NCBI GenBank assembly: GCA_018398585.1
Contig: JAGTTD010000024.1
Coordinates: 5,174,071-5,238,070 of the forward strand
From: Simmondsia chinensis
Taxonomy: Eukaryota; Streptophyta; Magnoliopsida; Caryophyllales; Simmondsiaceae
Length of the DNA: 64,000 nt
Direction: 5' to 3'
Shown here: positions 23,841 through 35,396 of the stretch, one piece after another
Position numbering within the stretch: position 1 is the first letter of the stretch
How the letters are laid out: every line of letters begins with the position of its first letter
Notes under the pieces: generated by a model
Databases searched by the model: none
What the model saw: the letters and a program-made list of their open reading frames with translations, nothing else
Told to the model about the DNA's origin: nothing
Made by a program: the position numbers and the translations under genes

Positions 23841-23865
23841 GACGTGACGTGACGTGACGTGACGC
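23841..23865. promoter_or_regulatory. Tandem GACGT pentamers near the 5' end of the LINE
   Basis: Four perfect GACGT units and one GACGC give repeated TGACGT motifs about 85-105 bp inside the LINE 5' end. TGACG/ACGT cores are known binding sites for plant TGA/bZIP factors, and full-length LINEs carry internal promoters. A promoter role is inference. Confidence 0.4.
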
Positions 23866-24698
23866 GAGTTGCAGCAGCAGCAGGGAGCCGTTGAAGTTGC
23901 AGAGAGAGAGAGATGGGGAATTGAAATAAGAAATCCTATTATTTAGATTAAAACCAAACCTAAACCGTAAACCATTAAAACCAAAATAAGGAAGGTTCGA
24001 TGTTCAAGTCATGTTAGTAGCAAAGTTTTACACGATAACCAGATAAAAAGTCACGATTATTTATATTAATAGTCTTTGTACTTTTTTTAGTGTGTCAGTT
24101 TAGCCCCTCTACAATTTATATTGTGTCAATTAAGTCCTTTGCTCAAATTTAAGATAAGTTAAGGATTGAATTATTAACGGCATAATTATGTTAAATGCAA
24201 ATAGTCCATTACAAATCACCCATTCATTCCAATTAACGCAATCTCTGGCTAAAAGTAAAATACCTGTACAATACACTTATAAAGGAACTAAATTGACAAA
24301 CTAAAAAGCATATGAACCTGTTTAATACAAAATGCAAAGTGCAGGGATCTTTAGAGTAAAACATCTAAAAAATTATTATTATTAAAAATTTTTTACATTA
24401 ATGTTCATATATAAATAATTAAGGTAGAAAATTACAGATGTATTATTACCTAATTGAATGTAACAAAACCGTAATATGTATTGATATTTAATCTACATTT
24501 TATTGACAAAGTAGTAAGCTACTTAATATTATGGTTTAACCATAACCAAATTAGACCAAACTGCATTTGGTTTAAAATATAAAACGGTTTAGTTTGGTTT
24601 AAAACAATTTTCAAACCATATTGTAACGGTTTGGTCCAATTTTGATGCGGTTTTTATGAAAACCGGACCGTGCATATCCCTAATTCCATGTGCAATAG

Positions 24699-26008
24699 CA
24701 ACAACAACAACAACAGTCCCAGTGCCAAAAGGGCTCCCGCATACGCAAGGTCTGGGGGGATGGGTGTATGCAACCTTCCCCTTTTAAGGTGCTACCCTGA
24801 AGGGAGGCTATTTACGAGGACCGCCAACTTGAGGAGCTTGTCATCATGGATGTATAGAAGCCTAGAAACGTGAGAGCAACATAGTATTAGAGCAGTATAT
24901 GGCACAAGCCAAGCACGGTGAGCAAAAGTCAGTGGCAGGTGACTGCAAGCAAATAGTCCGCACGTATGCAAGTGCTCAAGTGCTTAAGTGTACAGATAAG
25001 CAAATAAGTGCACCAATATGTGCGCCAAAGAGGAAGTCAAGACACCTAAAGACACTAGTGCAGGCATTAATAAGATGTACTACTCTAAGCCGCTACCTCA
25101 GCTACCTCTATGCTCGCTTTCCAACTAGTTCTATTTAAGGTCATCTCCTCCTATAGGTTTAGGTGGGTGAGGTCCTGTCAGATCATCTCCGGCCATCTCT
25201 TCTTTGGCCTGCTTCTCCTTCTCCTCCCTAGCGTAGTACGGACTTGTTTGCATCTTCTAACTGGAGCAGTGGACTGTCTCCTCCTAACATGACCAAACCA
25301 CCTCAAACGCCACTCCTTTAATTTATCCTCAATCCCTCTTGTGACGTCGTTCCTGATCCTATCCTTCCTTGTGTGTCCGCATATCCACCGTAGCATCCTC
25401 ATCTCCGCCATCTTCATCTTCTGTGTATGATGTTTTTTTCATTGGCCAACATTCCGCCCAATAGGACATAGCCGGTCTCACTACCATCTTATAGTATTTC
25501 CCTTTTAGTTTTAGTGGAAACTTTCTATCGCAGAGTATTGCGAAGGCCATCCTCTATTTATGCCAACTTACTTTAATCCAGTTGTTGACATCCTCGTCAA
25601 CTACGCCTTTCTGCTGAACCATGGAACCTAAGTATTTGAAACTCTCTTTTCTCTGTATGGTCTCAGATCCTATCTTGACGCCTACTATGCTAGGCATGGT
25701 AGATGGATCGAACTTGAGTTACATGTACTCGATCTTGGATCTATTAATACGTAAGCCCTTCGATTTGAGTGTCCTTCTCCACAATTCCAACTTCTCGTTT
25801 ACCTTTTCTCAAGACTCCCCCACCAAAACTATGTCATCTACGAAAAGCATACACCAAGTCACATCTACTTGGATGTGCCTGGTGAGCTCATCCATTACCA
25901 GAATGAACAGAAAGGGACTCAAGGAAGATCCTTAATGTACCCTTACTATTACTAGAAAGGTTGTTGTACACACATTAGTTTGTGCATCGTTATACATGTC
26001 TCTAATTG
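24699..26008 (-). mobile_element. 5'-truncated RTE LINE (sister copy), reverse transcriptase C-terminal part
   Basis: The 12-bp duplication CATGTGCAATAG lies at 24687-24698 and 26009-26020. On the minus strand it starts in the middle of the RT, then [29 protein letters not shown] (catalytic DD intact), FDPSTMPS, KESFKYLGSMVQQ, RMLRWICGHTRKDRIRNDV and RLRWFGHVRRRQ, a short 3' UTR and five TTG repeats. The frames are broken by several stops and small deletions. It inserted at the right edge of the hAT-like element. Confidence 0.88.
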
Positions 26009-26020
26009 CATGTGCAATAG

Positions 26021-27361
26021 CCCAAAACATTAAAAGGCCTAAGACAATAAAGCTTACTATTTACACCCCAAACTCGAGGGAGTTGGAACGACGTCATATT
26101 GGGACAAAACAAGACGTGCACAACACGTGTGGCCATACTTGAGGCACATAAGGCTCAAGGAATGGAAACAAAAACATCCAGGTTCCTACTGCTTTACTAA
26201 CTGAAGCCTTAATATGAATGCCACTCGAGGTGGCTAATTGGGAAAAGCACGCTTGAGCTCTATGTAATTACTTTGAGATAGTTATTTGAAGTGCGTATTA
26301 GAAACGTGGGGTTCAAGAACGTTAAAGAGACAGTGGATGAAAGTGGGAAGACCAAATGGACCTCGAGCACGTGTTAAAGCACGTTCAAACGCCAAACCTG
26401 CATCACAGCGAGCATGAAGGCTGAACATGGGACAAATACGCCATAGTTCATAGACCCTTGTTGCATTGTAAAAGGCCCCAACACCAACATACAGAAATTC
26501 TTCAAGTTTTTTATAGAACACCTGTGCTTTATATTTTTTTTTCCTTCTTTCATAATAGTGGTAATTCTAGCTTTGTTTTGCTCCTTTAAGCAATACACTT
26601 GAGTATTTAGTTACAATGTACGAAAATGTATGTCCATTTTTCCATCGTTTATGTTCCCAAAACTCAATGAGTTAAGTTGAGGTCATTGATCTAAGGCTTT
26701 GACAGCCAAGCCTAAAGCATGATTACATTGGCCTTAGGTTGGTTGCCATAGCTTAGTAAGTCGAGTGAATTTAGGTTTGATTCCCAGTTTCAGGGCTTTG
26801 ACGGCCATTGATGGCGAAGACTTTGACCCTGATTTTGTCGATCTAATCCAGTAACTCAAATACAGTTCACTCTATCTTTTTCTTGTCAATGCCAGCCTTT
26901 AAAACCTAATTGACTTGAACTTAGGAGTAGACTGCTAGGATCTTAAGCTTGTCTAATTCCTAACTCCTATTGTATAGGATAAGGTGTCTATTGGCTTTGT
27001 TCCATCACACCAACTACCACTTGGGTCAAATCCATATCATTTTTATTTTCTGCAAGAAATTAATCAACAAAAACATAAAAAATAAAAATAAAGTCTTCGT
27101 AATTGGAGCTTGAGTAGAATCCACATATCAATTGCAAACCCAAGTCGGATTCATCAAAAGCATCAACCCTCATTTCAAGGTGATTAACTGAGGCCAAACA
27201 CGTTGTTCTAAATTCAGACTTGCCCCCAAGTCGAAGCAAGTTCCTTTCCACATTTTTATTTAATTTTACATTTACAGCGACCACACATACACCAAAAGCA
27301 AATAAAAGGAATACACCTTTTGTCGACCATGGTGGGGGGACTCTGATAACGTCAAACCACG
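26021..27361. other. Unassigned stretch with a small minus-strand frame
   Basis: A 79-codon frame at 26282-26521 (minus; ARCDAGLAFERALTRARGPF, GLPTFIHCLFNVLEP) overlaps a second frame to 26598. I do not recognise it. It is probably a decayed element or LTR. 26640-27300 has no recognised feature, with GGTGGGGGGACTCTGATAAC at 27331-27350 just before the gag-like region. Confidence 0.3.
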
Positions 27362-28415
27362 ATGGAGTTTAACAGTATAATCTCCAACCATTTCTTAATG
27401 GTCAATACTAGAAGAGCTACTGCTCTCGAGGAAGAGGAGCCCAAAGGTTTGAAATCAATTGCGCCACAATCCAAGTATCCCTTAGAACAAACCCCAGTCT
27501 CACAAGAAGATGAAATTAGTCACAACTGCAGTATAGAAAGCAAAGGTGATGACGACATCCCAAAGGACGAGCCTATTGGGCTTGATGGCTATTCTTGAAA
27601 GAGCTTTATGGTCATGCTCAAACTAAGGATCCAATTCACTGACGAAAGGATAGAACAATCTTTAGAAGAGGTTCTTAGAGGTGAGGTGCTGAGATTGATC
27701 GAGCTCAAGCTGGCCAACCTGAAAACGTGGATGCTCTAAGAAGCATTGTGAATAATGTTGTAACCTCATCGAACAAGAGAATGCATAAAGAAACTGACAG
27801 AGTTCTAGTAGAAATGAACGCGATCCTGTCATTTACTTCTAGTCTTACAGTTAAAGATGTGACAAGACAGATAATTGTAACAGTCAAACCTATCTTGGCA
27901 AGGTAGTTTTAATGGCATTGTTTGGGCAGTTAGGGATGATCTTAGACAGTTAAGGCCAAATGTTCCTACTGTAGTACCCATTGGTTCCCTTCATGATTCG
28001 TCTTCAAGGGTGCGAGGACCAATAGATGAAGGGAGTGCTACTACCTTTAAGGGTAGGGGACACATTTTACTAGCCAGAACATAAGTCATGGCTGGATCTA
28101 ACCAACAGAACAAGGACACAACGCCCAAAAATCTTGGCCCTTCGAGTCAAAGGAAGACTTTACGCTTAAGGGACATGAATGTGGACCCTCAAATAGTGCC
28201 AGTTCTCAAGATCAGGGGCAAAGGGAAATCCCCCCTCCTCAAATTTTTGGTACAACCTCAACACCCAAGTTGAGTTGCAAGATCAATAGGCAGGGTCAAG
28301 TAATCCTTTGTAGAAAACCCACAACCTACGTCTAGGATTGGACAACCTCATGAAACTGGGGTACAGGGTCAAGTTCAAGTACCTCCTCCACGTGCAACTT
28401 CCACTCTACCGAGAT

Positions 28416-28947
28416 TAGGGGTGTAAATGAACCGAACGTTGGATGAACTACTCGTGTTCGAAATCGACAAGGGCTTGTTCATGTTCATTATGAGGGCTCG
28501 ATAGCTTATCAAGCCAAGTTCGAGCAGGCTTGAAAAGCTTAATGATCCGAGTTCAAAGAGGGTGGTGCTCGGCTCATTGATGTTCACTAACAATTCAATA
28601 AGAACTCGATAAAGCTCATTACGAGGCTCCATATGAGCTCGTTAAAAGCTCGCTAAGGGCTCATTAGCAATTGGTCCGAAAATGGACCAATAACGACTCG
28701 ATAGTAACTTAAAAAACTCGGCTTGGTAGTGAGCTCGGCTTGATTTTACGCTCAATTGGCCGCAATATTAAGCTTTATCGAGCCGAGCCGAGCCCAATAT
28801 TGCAGACACTAAAATCTTAGAGCCGAGTTCAAACAAGAGTTTGAAATGCTCGATAAAAGCTGAGCTCAAACTCGAGCTCAACAAGCCTTATCAAGCTCAA
28901 GTTCGAACAAGGGGTGCTCGGCTTGACTCGGCTTGTTTACACCGCCA
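28416..28947. mobile_element. hAT-like non-autonomous element with exact 8-bp target duplication
   Basis: ACCGAGAT occurs at 28408-28415 and 28948-28955. Ends TAGGGGTGTAAATGAACCG and CTTGTTTACACCGCCA are inverted. The body is full of GAGCTCG/CGAGCCGAGC words, the same family type as 1323 and 31438. 532 bp, no coding capacity. Confidence 0.85.
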
Positions 28948-30296
28948 ACCGAGATATGGTCCAAATTATGAGGCCTATGGGCAAGGTTAGGTATCCATAA
29001 TAGGAAACCAATACCTTGCTCCTAGGATCGGGCCAATCTATGAGATTGGGGGCAAGTAAGTGGTGTACGTCCTCAACAGCTTTTTACAAGAGACATATTA
29101 TATCAGGGTTTTCCAACAACCCTCGAGTTTAGGAGTGCCTCAAGGTGTCTCTTTAGCTCAAGCATCCTTAGGGTCTTATGTAGCACCAACCTACTAAAGG
29201 AACAATATTAACCAAGGGGGTACAATCCTAATTATGTATAACACGGTGGTCATAGGAGCATAACGGTACCATGCTGACCCCAGAAGGAACGCTCATTCCC
29301 TTGTGGGGCAATGAACAAAACCAGGCACTGACCTACCCCTCCAAAGATCAGTTAGCTTGCCCAATAGATGTACAAGTCAGGCTTCCAAAGGGTAAACATG
29401 CCATTTACAATAATCCATATAAATAAGTGGACAGTATCCATTCCCGAGAGGGTACGAATATCTGAATTCACTCTCTTCTCTAGGGAGGGGAATGTGTCAG
29501 CTCCCAAGCATTTAGCAAGGTTTAATTGTCAATGCAGAGAATCAGTACCTGAAATTGATGTTCCCTAGTCCTCTGGCTTGGACTGCTTTTTAGTGGCACA
29601 TCAACCTCCCCCATAATTGTGTCTAGTTGGTCCGATAGACAATTTCAGGCCCAATTCCCACAAAAGAAGTCAGGCACCTCCATGTTGGATCTGGCTCGTC
29701 TAAAACAAAAGACAGTGGAATCAGTTGAGGACTACATTAACCAGATCAAAAGAGCCAAGTTAAATGTACTATGGCACGTCTTGAAGTGGAATATGTCAAA
29801 TTGGCTTTGAACAGTTTGGATATTGAGTTCAGGAAAAAGTTTGAAGGATCAAACTTCACCATTTTGCTCCAACTAGCGGAACACGCTACTAGGTAGGAGG
29901 CAATCTTAAGAAAAGAGAGCCTCGGGAAAAAAAATAAAATAAAATTAAGTGTCTACATGCATAAGGTCATAAATACGGATGAGATACCACTCTATGAGAT
30001 AGACGTTGCTCTCAATACGTCAAAAGACCCGTCTGTTATTTGTAATCCTTTAGTGAAAAATGATATCAAGGCTAGAAAGTCAAACCAATCCCAAGAATTA
30101 AGCAAAAATTGATTTAATTTATCAAGAATGGGTATCATATTTGATTGGCTTGAAGCAAACAACTTACAATAAAAGAGAAACACAAGAAACCCGATCCTAA
30201 CACTTCAAGAGAAAAGATTTATTGTAAATGGCACAACTCTTTTACCCATTAACAAAGAACTGCGTTATCTTTAGAAAAGTAGCCGTAGTCCAAGAC

Positions 30297-30789
30297 TAGG
30301 GGTGCACATCAGACCAGACCATACAGGACCGAAGATTGAAGTACGTCAAATCATGAGACCAAGGACCGGATTGATTAAGAAGAAAAACGTTTTCATACAA
30401 AAGTTAAAAATTAGAAAATAATGATAATAGTATAATTTACATAATATATATTTAATTTAAAGTTAGTTTATATGAGATATTTATATAATTATTAAATAGT
30501 AAAAAAATAACTTTTTAATTCCCTAAGATTTAATGTTTTTAGATACATATATTACTAATCATATATTAAGATTACTTACCTAAAATATTTAATGCGTAAT
30601 TAATGTTGATTGGTCTTCAGTCCGGTCACTGTGTTTCCCAGTCCTGGACCGGACCGGACTGAAGACCGATTAAGCCCATATACTAGGATCGAAGACTAGA
30701 CCGATATATGGTCGGTCCGGTCTGGTCCTTGACCAAAATGGCTGGTCCAGTCCGGTCTACCGGTCCGAATCGATTTTTGTTCACCCCTA
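30297..30789. mobile_element. hAT-like non-autonomous element, GGACCGGACCGG-rich
   Basis: Ends TAGGGGTGCACATCAGACC and TTTTTGTTCACCCCTA are inverted. Flanking 8-mers TCCAAGAC (30289-30296) and TCTAGGAC (30790-30797) match in 6 of 8 positions. CCGGTCCGG/CCGGACCGG words recur at both ends in opposite orientation around an AT-rich centre. 493 bp. Confidence 0.8.
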
Positions 30790-30889
30790 TCTAGGACACC
30801 GTTGAGGTCAGGGAACTAGTTTTTTCCCAATAGAGATCAAATGGGTGTCAATAAGAACATACTCCCAAGTCCTGTACATATTAACCAAA

Positions 30890-31119
30890 CACCAAGATAA
30901 AAACTTAATAAAATAATTTTTCCTCCTCCGGAGCCTGTCCAAACAGGCACAATAACACAATTGGTCCAATACAAGTAATATGGAGATTCCTTTTTATTGG
31001 ACAGCAAATTTTAACACATTATCGATCATGCAAATGCAAATGCAAGCTTAGATTCTCACAAAGGAAGAAAAACAAAGGCTAAGAAGAAAAACCGGTACTC
31101 TTCCAGGATTTGAAGCAGC
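30890..31119. other. GCD1 3' flank
   Basis: Short AT-rich stretch between the gag remnant and the GCD1 stop codon. Presumably GCD1 3' UTR; no polyadenylation site was assigned. Confidence 0.4.
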
Positions 31120-34100
31120 TCAAGGTAGAATCCTTTGTCGGCGTCGAGGAGTCTCTCTCTTAACATACATCTTCTCCATCTCGTTCAGTGGTCGAGTTGA
31201 TCCATCTGGCTGACTCACGAATTTCCAGCCACCACTACCTCCACGCTTTCCCCGAGGCCCCAGCTTCTCCACTGTGAAGTTCCATCCTTCCGATGGCCGC
31301 CTCCGGCTATACTTGTGCACTTTTACTTCTCCTTTACACTGTACAGAAGTAGCAATGATGTCAACTTTTCAGCAATGTAACTATATAGGAACACTGGAAG
31401 GGGAAAATTCTCCTTAATTAAAAAGTTTCGTTGGTGATAGGGGTGTAATGAGGTAGGGCTCATCAGTCGAGTCGTCAAGAAGGTGGTTCAGACAAGAAGG
31501 GTAAATTACGGCCCCAAATGAACCCAAAATGAATTCAAACAAAGATAAGCCAAAACAAGCCCCGTTGAGACTAAACAAGCACAACTCTAGCTTAAATATT
31601 GCCAAGCCAGGGACAGGCTCAACCTAGCCAAGCCGAGAGCAAGCTCGTGGCAATCTAAGCTAGAGCTTGAAGCCCCAAAGCCAGCGAGCTTCAAGCCAAT
31701 CTTGAAGACTTCAACCGAGCAAAATGTTGGAATCAAGCCTTGAACCTAAGAAGCTCCTGCTTAGCTCGACTCATAAACACGGCCTAGTTGTCCTAAGCTC
31801 CTTTACACCCCTAACTGTCACTAAACAAAATGTGCCGAACCGAATGCTAAAGCCTTCTTGTCAGCAAATCCGCATCTCTCCAGAGGGTTATGTAATGGGA
31901 CTAAAAGTTGCTACTACCTCCGAGTACAAGAATATAAGAATGTAAGCACCAAGCTACGTCTGAAATGAATATCATAATGCACCAACATTAGAAATTCTGA
32001 CATGACTGCACCTCTAACTAAGGACATACATAGGAGACAGTTGCATCAACCAGCTAGACCAATATAACTGCCATAAGACTTGAGGGGCTTAGCTAGCTAC
32101 ATCAGGCTTGTGAATAATGGAACCCGGATTCTAAACAGTTAAAAAAAAAGCACGGTAGTAGAAGGTAAAACTGGAACTTACTTTCATCTTGTTGAAGTTG
32201 AACCTCTGGAGGAATTCTTCATACAACATATCATCTTCCTTCTTGGATATCTCATAGTGTACTTCATCTGGGTCTCTAGTAGTGCCATCCCATCCCTCGG
32301 GCATGACCTTAAAATCAGGCTTGTATGGAAGCGATGCCACATGGAACTCTCTGTCATGGGAATTGAAAAATCTGCACAAAAAGGAAGCCAGCATTCTGAC
32401 ATGTCAAATATTCCTAATACACACAACTGAAACAAAGAGAGGAAGGAAATATAAAGCAGAATATGAGTATACCGTAAGTCTTCCCCATAAAGGAACATTA
32501 TCTCAATCATTTTTCAAGACACTCAAATACCCAACTCGGCTATATGATGCACGACTACAGTGGGTAAATGTAGTGTATTACATGAGGAAGTCAGATAAAA
32601 TCAGTGCAACTATCAGCAGTCATCATGAACAAGATCAGGCCATCATACCCCATAGATTGTTTGAATTCTCCTTGCAGGCAGAGGAGATTGGTTCTGCCCA
32701 GTCAAGGGCTCGCAGTCGGAAATGTGTACACAAACCAGTGCTTTAGTTTCAAATCTTGGGTTATCAGATCATGAATTAGAAACAAAAGACAGCTTGCTTT
32801 AGAGAATATCTTGAATCTGAAGATTCTCAATTGAACATTTGTTAAAGACAATGAACTGGTCATCTACCTAAAATAAGGGACAGTCCGAACCTATCCACCC
32901 TCCCAGCTCTTTCCCCGTTAAATAAATTATACTTGATAGTTAAGAGCCCAAGTCACGGAAGTTGCCTTTTGATGAAGCAGGGATAATGATGTGTTCATAT
33001 GAGCCTTTACTGCCAATGAAGCTTTAATCTAGCGGTAAAACACTAGCATGGTTGCGGCTCTATGACATGAGGCCCTGAGTGGGGATAAGGACGCATACAT
33101 ATAACCTTTCATTGCCAATAAGGCCTTAATCTGGTGGTAAAACACAAGCATGGTTGAAGGTATATTTCAAGAGACCCCAAATGGGGAAAGTATGTGTTTA
33201 TAGGACCCTTTATTGCTAAAGAGCCTTAATCTGGTAAAACAGACAACTAAAAAAAAAAAAAAATCATGGTTGAGGCTCTATGTGATGTAGTACAAGGGAA
33301 ATAAAAGATAATTTTGAATAATCTAAATCAAAGAAATCTAGAAGGTAAACTAATATGTTGAGAATGTAAAAGTTACAAATATATTTAAACTCTTCATCTA
33401 GATATCCCCACAGATCCTATATATATTGCATCACTATCACAACAGGCCCCAATTTCAAATAATCATTCTTGTCCACCAACCAAAAAAAGGGGCTCTAATG
33501 TGACCCGCAGTGAAGAATCTGCCACAACAACTGGAATGAAAGGACTATGTTGCCACAAAGTCCATGTTAAAATCTCAAACCACCTTTGGGGTTTCTATAT
33601 CAGTGTTGGGATCTCAATGATTCTAATAGACCTAAAGCATCCAAATTTCCTAAGAACCAAGTCAGAATTATATCAGAACTATCTAAGTATTTTGTTATTC
33701 ACTTTCTCTAAGTATTCTTCGAATGCTGTCACATCCAAATTTCCATACAAACCCTCGTGTCGAAACTATGAACCAAATTTACCCCAAACTGAGTAAATCT
33801 CGAAATGTTACATCTTAAATGTAAAAGGAGGTAACTTATATGACCTACTTCACCAAACATGACAATTTCATTTCAATATACAAGAGAAATTCAGAAATGA
33901 CACCTGTGATTTCACAAATAAATCATGGGATAACATGTAATAGATGAATAAAACACAAAAATATAGCAACTTACTCAGGACAAGTATCAAGTAAAATCTC
34001 GACAGAGTCATCAAGCTTATGCCTAAGTTTCTTCTCCATTTCCTCCTCATCCTCTTTGAGCCAGAGGATGGCATGTACTCTCTGCCGCATAATTCGGTAA

Positions 34101-34660
34101 TCCTTCGCCAACCGCTCCACAGTATAGACCTCCGGGTTCTCCTTGTGCAGCCGATACATCTCAGCCTTCTCAGAGTCCTTCAGGTAGGTTCCTCGAGCAC
34201 CAGGTTCCCTAACCTGCTTCATTAGCACAGATATCTCTTTCATCCTCTCATTCCATCCACTAACAAATGCCTTGGCCCTATTATTCTCTTGATTCAATTG
34301 AGCCAAATAATCTATCTCCGGGGAATCAGACTGAGACTGAGAACGTAGTTGTGATTCCATACTCTCCACATTCTCAGTGGGACCCACCTGACGACCAACT
34401 ACCTCTCCATCAAAATGATCCTTGGTCAGACCAGTAGACCAAGATGAAAATGAATCCCACCCAGGATCATCTGAGGGCAGACCATCTAAGCTCTTATCCC
34501 ATGGGTCACCTTCAGTTCCTCCATCTTGGGACTCACTCGAAAAGGCCCGAGATAAGAGCTTGAAACTCGGCCGAAATGAAGCTTCCCTAAGAATTTCTAC
34601 AGTACATGAAGCAGAGCAAGTGGAAGAAGTACGAGATACAATATGGCGCAGAAACTGCAT
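31120..34660 (-). CDS. GCD1: Protein GAMETE CELL DEFECTIVE 1, mitochondrial
   Basis: Plant mitochondrial protein; in Arabidopsis GCD1 is needed for maturation of gametes. Its molecular action is not established to my knowledge. Coding exons are 34660-33975, 32371-32182 and 31338-31120, with GT-AG introns and matching phases, giving 364 residues. The N-terminus MQFLRHIVSRTSSTCSASC is rich in R and S with few acids, fitting a mitochondrial presequence. Conserved core: EMYRLHKENPEVYTVERLAK, DYRIMRQRVHAILWLKED, LDDSVEILLDTCPEFFNSHD, REFHVASLPYKPDFKVMPEG, YSRRRPSEGWNF, WKFVSQPDGSTRPLNEMEKM and the end KRETPRRRQRILP. The first ATG in frame is taken as start. Residues WKGEV of relatives appear as CKGEV at exon 3. 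Intron 1 (1.6 kb) has a three-unit tandem repeat; intron 2 has a MITE. The frame is intact. Confidence 0.92.
31438..31813. mobile_element. hAT-like MITE in GCD1 intron 2
   Basis: Near-perfect terminal inverted repeats TAGGGGTGTAA and TTACACCCCTA. The body has AGCTCG/CAAGCC words as in the element at 28416. 376 bp, located 100 bp upstream of exon 3 on the gene's strand. No clear 8-bp duplication was found (GTTGGTGA versus ACTGTCAC). Confidence 0.78.
33004..33290. repeat. Imperfect tandem repeat, period about 101 bp, three units, in GCD1 intron 1
   Basis: Units start at about 33004, 33105 and 33207. Each contains CCTTTA/C-TGCCAAT, GCCTTAATCTGGTGGTAAAA and GCATGGTTGAGGCTCTATG words. The third has a poly(A) insertion (33250-33264). 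The words recall tRNA A- and B-box spacing, so the unit may be an amplified SINE-like sequence; that is inference. Confidence 0.6.
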
Positions 34661-35396
34661 CCTTCACAAACTCTTGGTATTTGAATCCTAGAACTCTGAA
34701 TTTATTGAAATTAATTGAATGACAGCACTTGTACCACCAGTCCCTCTCTCAGATCCTCATAATAATTCAAATCCTAACCAATCTGCCAAGTATTTCTGAA
34801 AACACAAGTTCAAATTTTCATTACAATGGAAAACAACGAAGTGAGATAATCAATCATAATCAATATCTTAGATGAAACTGTAGCAGAGGAAGAATATAGT
34901 TATGCGAAGTATACATGAAAAGGTAATGAAAAAAGAAAAAACAATCAACCAATGCTGCAAACCTTATTCTACCATGACAAAGATTAAGAGAGATAGAAGA
35001 GCTACATGAAAGCAGGATGGCTAATCGTCACCGATGATTGCAGCTCTCCACCAGGGCCCGTCTTTTTTGAGAAGAACTGTTTTTTTTTTTTTTTTTTTTT
35101 CTCCCAAATGCATGTTTTGTAAAACATTTTTAAAAAAATAATATTTCAAATAAGCACTTTGTGCTTGACCAAACTAGTCAAGAAGCACTTATAGTATTAT
35201 TATAAATGTTTGGCTAGTATTTAAAAGAAGTGTTTTATCCTGTCAAATTACAAAAAAGAACATTGATAGAAGTGCTTTTGTAGTTAATAGTGCATGAATG
35301 CATAATCAATTTTAAAAAGTTCCTTTAGTATTTGTTGGTCATTTTAGGTTTTCAAATTTTTATTAGATAAAACTGAAATTATAAATTGTTAGGAAT

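Larger units (their letters stand above)
19627..23947 (-). mobile_element. Full-length RTE-type LINE
   Basis: A perfect 22-bp target duplication flanks it at 19605-19626 and 23948-23969; both copies contain CCAAACCTAAACCGTA. On the minus strand it runs 5' UTR (GC-rich, 23030-23947), one long ORF with APE endonuclease and reverse transcriptase (about 23028 to 20083), a 3' UTR with CTATCTCTA tracts, and a tail ending in six TTG repeats (CAA on plus, 19627-19643). It is 4.3 kb long. The clean duplication indicates canonical target-primed insertion of a complete copy, although the ORF has since decayed. Confidence 0.93.
19474..24682. mobile_element. hAT-like non-autonomous element, split by a full-length LINE
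   Basis: Left end TAGGGGTGCACAAAGAACGG, right end CCGTGCATATCCCTA: imperfect terminal inverted repeats. Flanking 8-mers ATTGCATG (19466-19473) and ATTCCATG (24683-24690) match in 7 of 8 positions, the size typical of hAT. Inverted GGTTTGGTTTA/TAAACCAAACC words fill both ends. Without the LINE the element is about 870 bp and non-coding. From 23990 to 24530 it contains unremarkable AT-rich DNA. Confidence 0.78.
27362..30890 (+). pseudogene. Degenerate Ty3/gypsy gag region, interrupted by two hAT-like elements
   Basis: Starts MEFNSIISNHFLMVNTRRAT with an acidic segment. Recognisable gypsy gag pieces follow: PERVRISEFTLFSREGN, KHLARFNCQCRES (29440-29560), WSDRQFQAQFPQKKSGTSML and DLARLKQKTVESVEDYINQ (29630-29740), LDIEFRKKFEGSNFT (about 29815-29860), and YCKWHNSFTH (30211-30240) of the post-gag cysteine/histidine segment. 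Sequence resumes after the second insertion (GTSFFPIE, about 30800). Several frame breaks. No LTR or pol was recognised. Confidence 0.7.
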
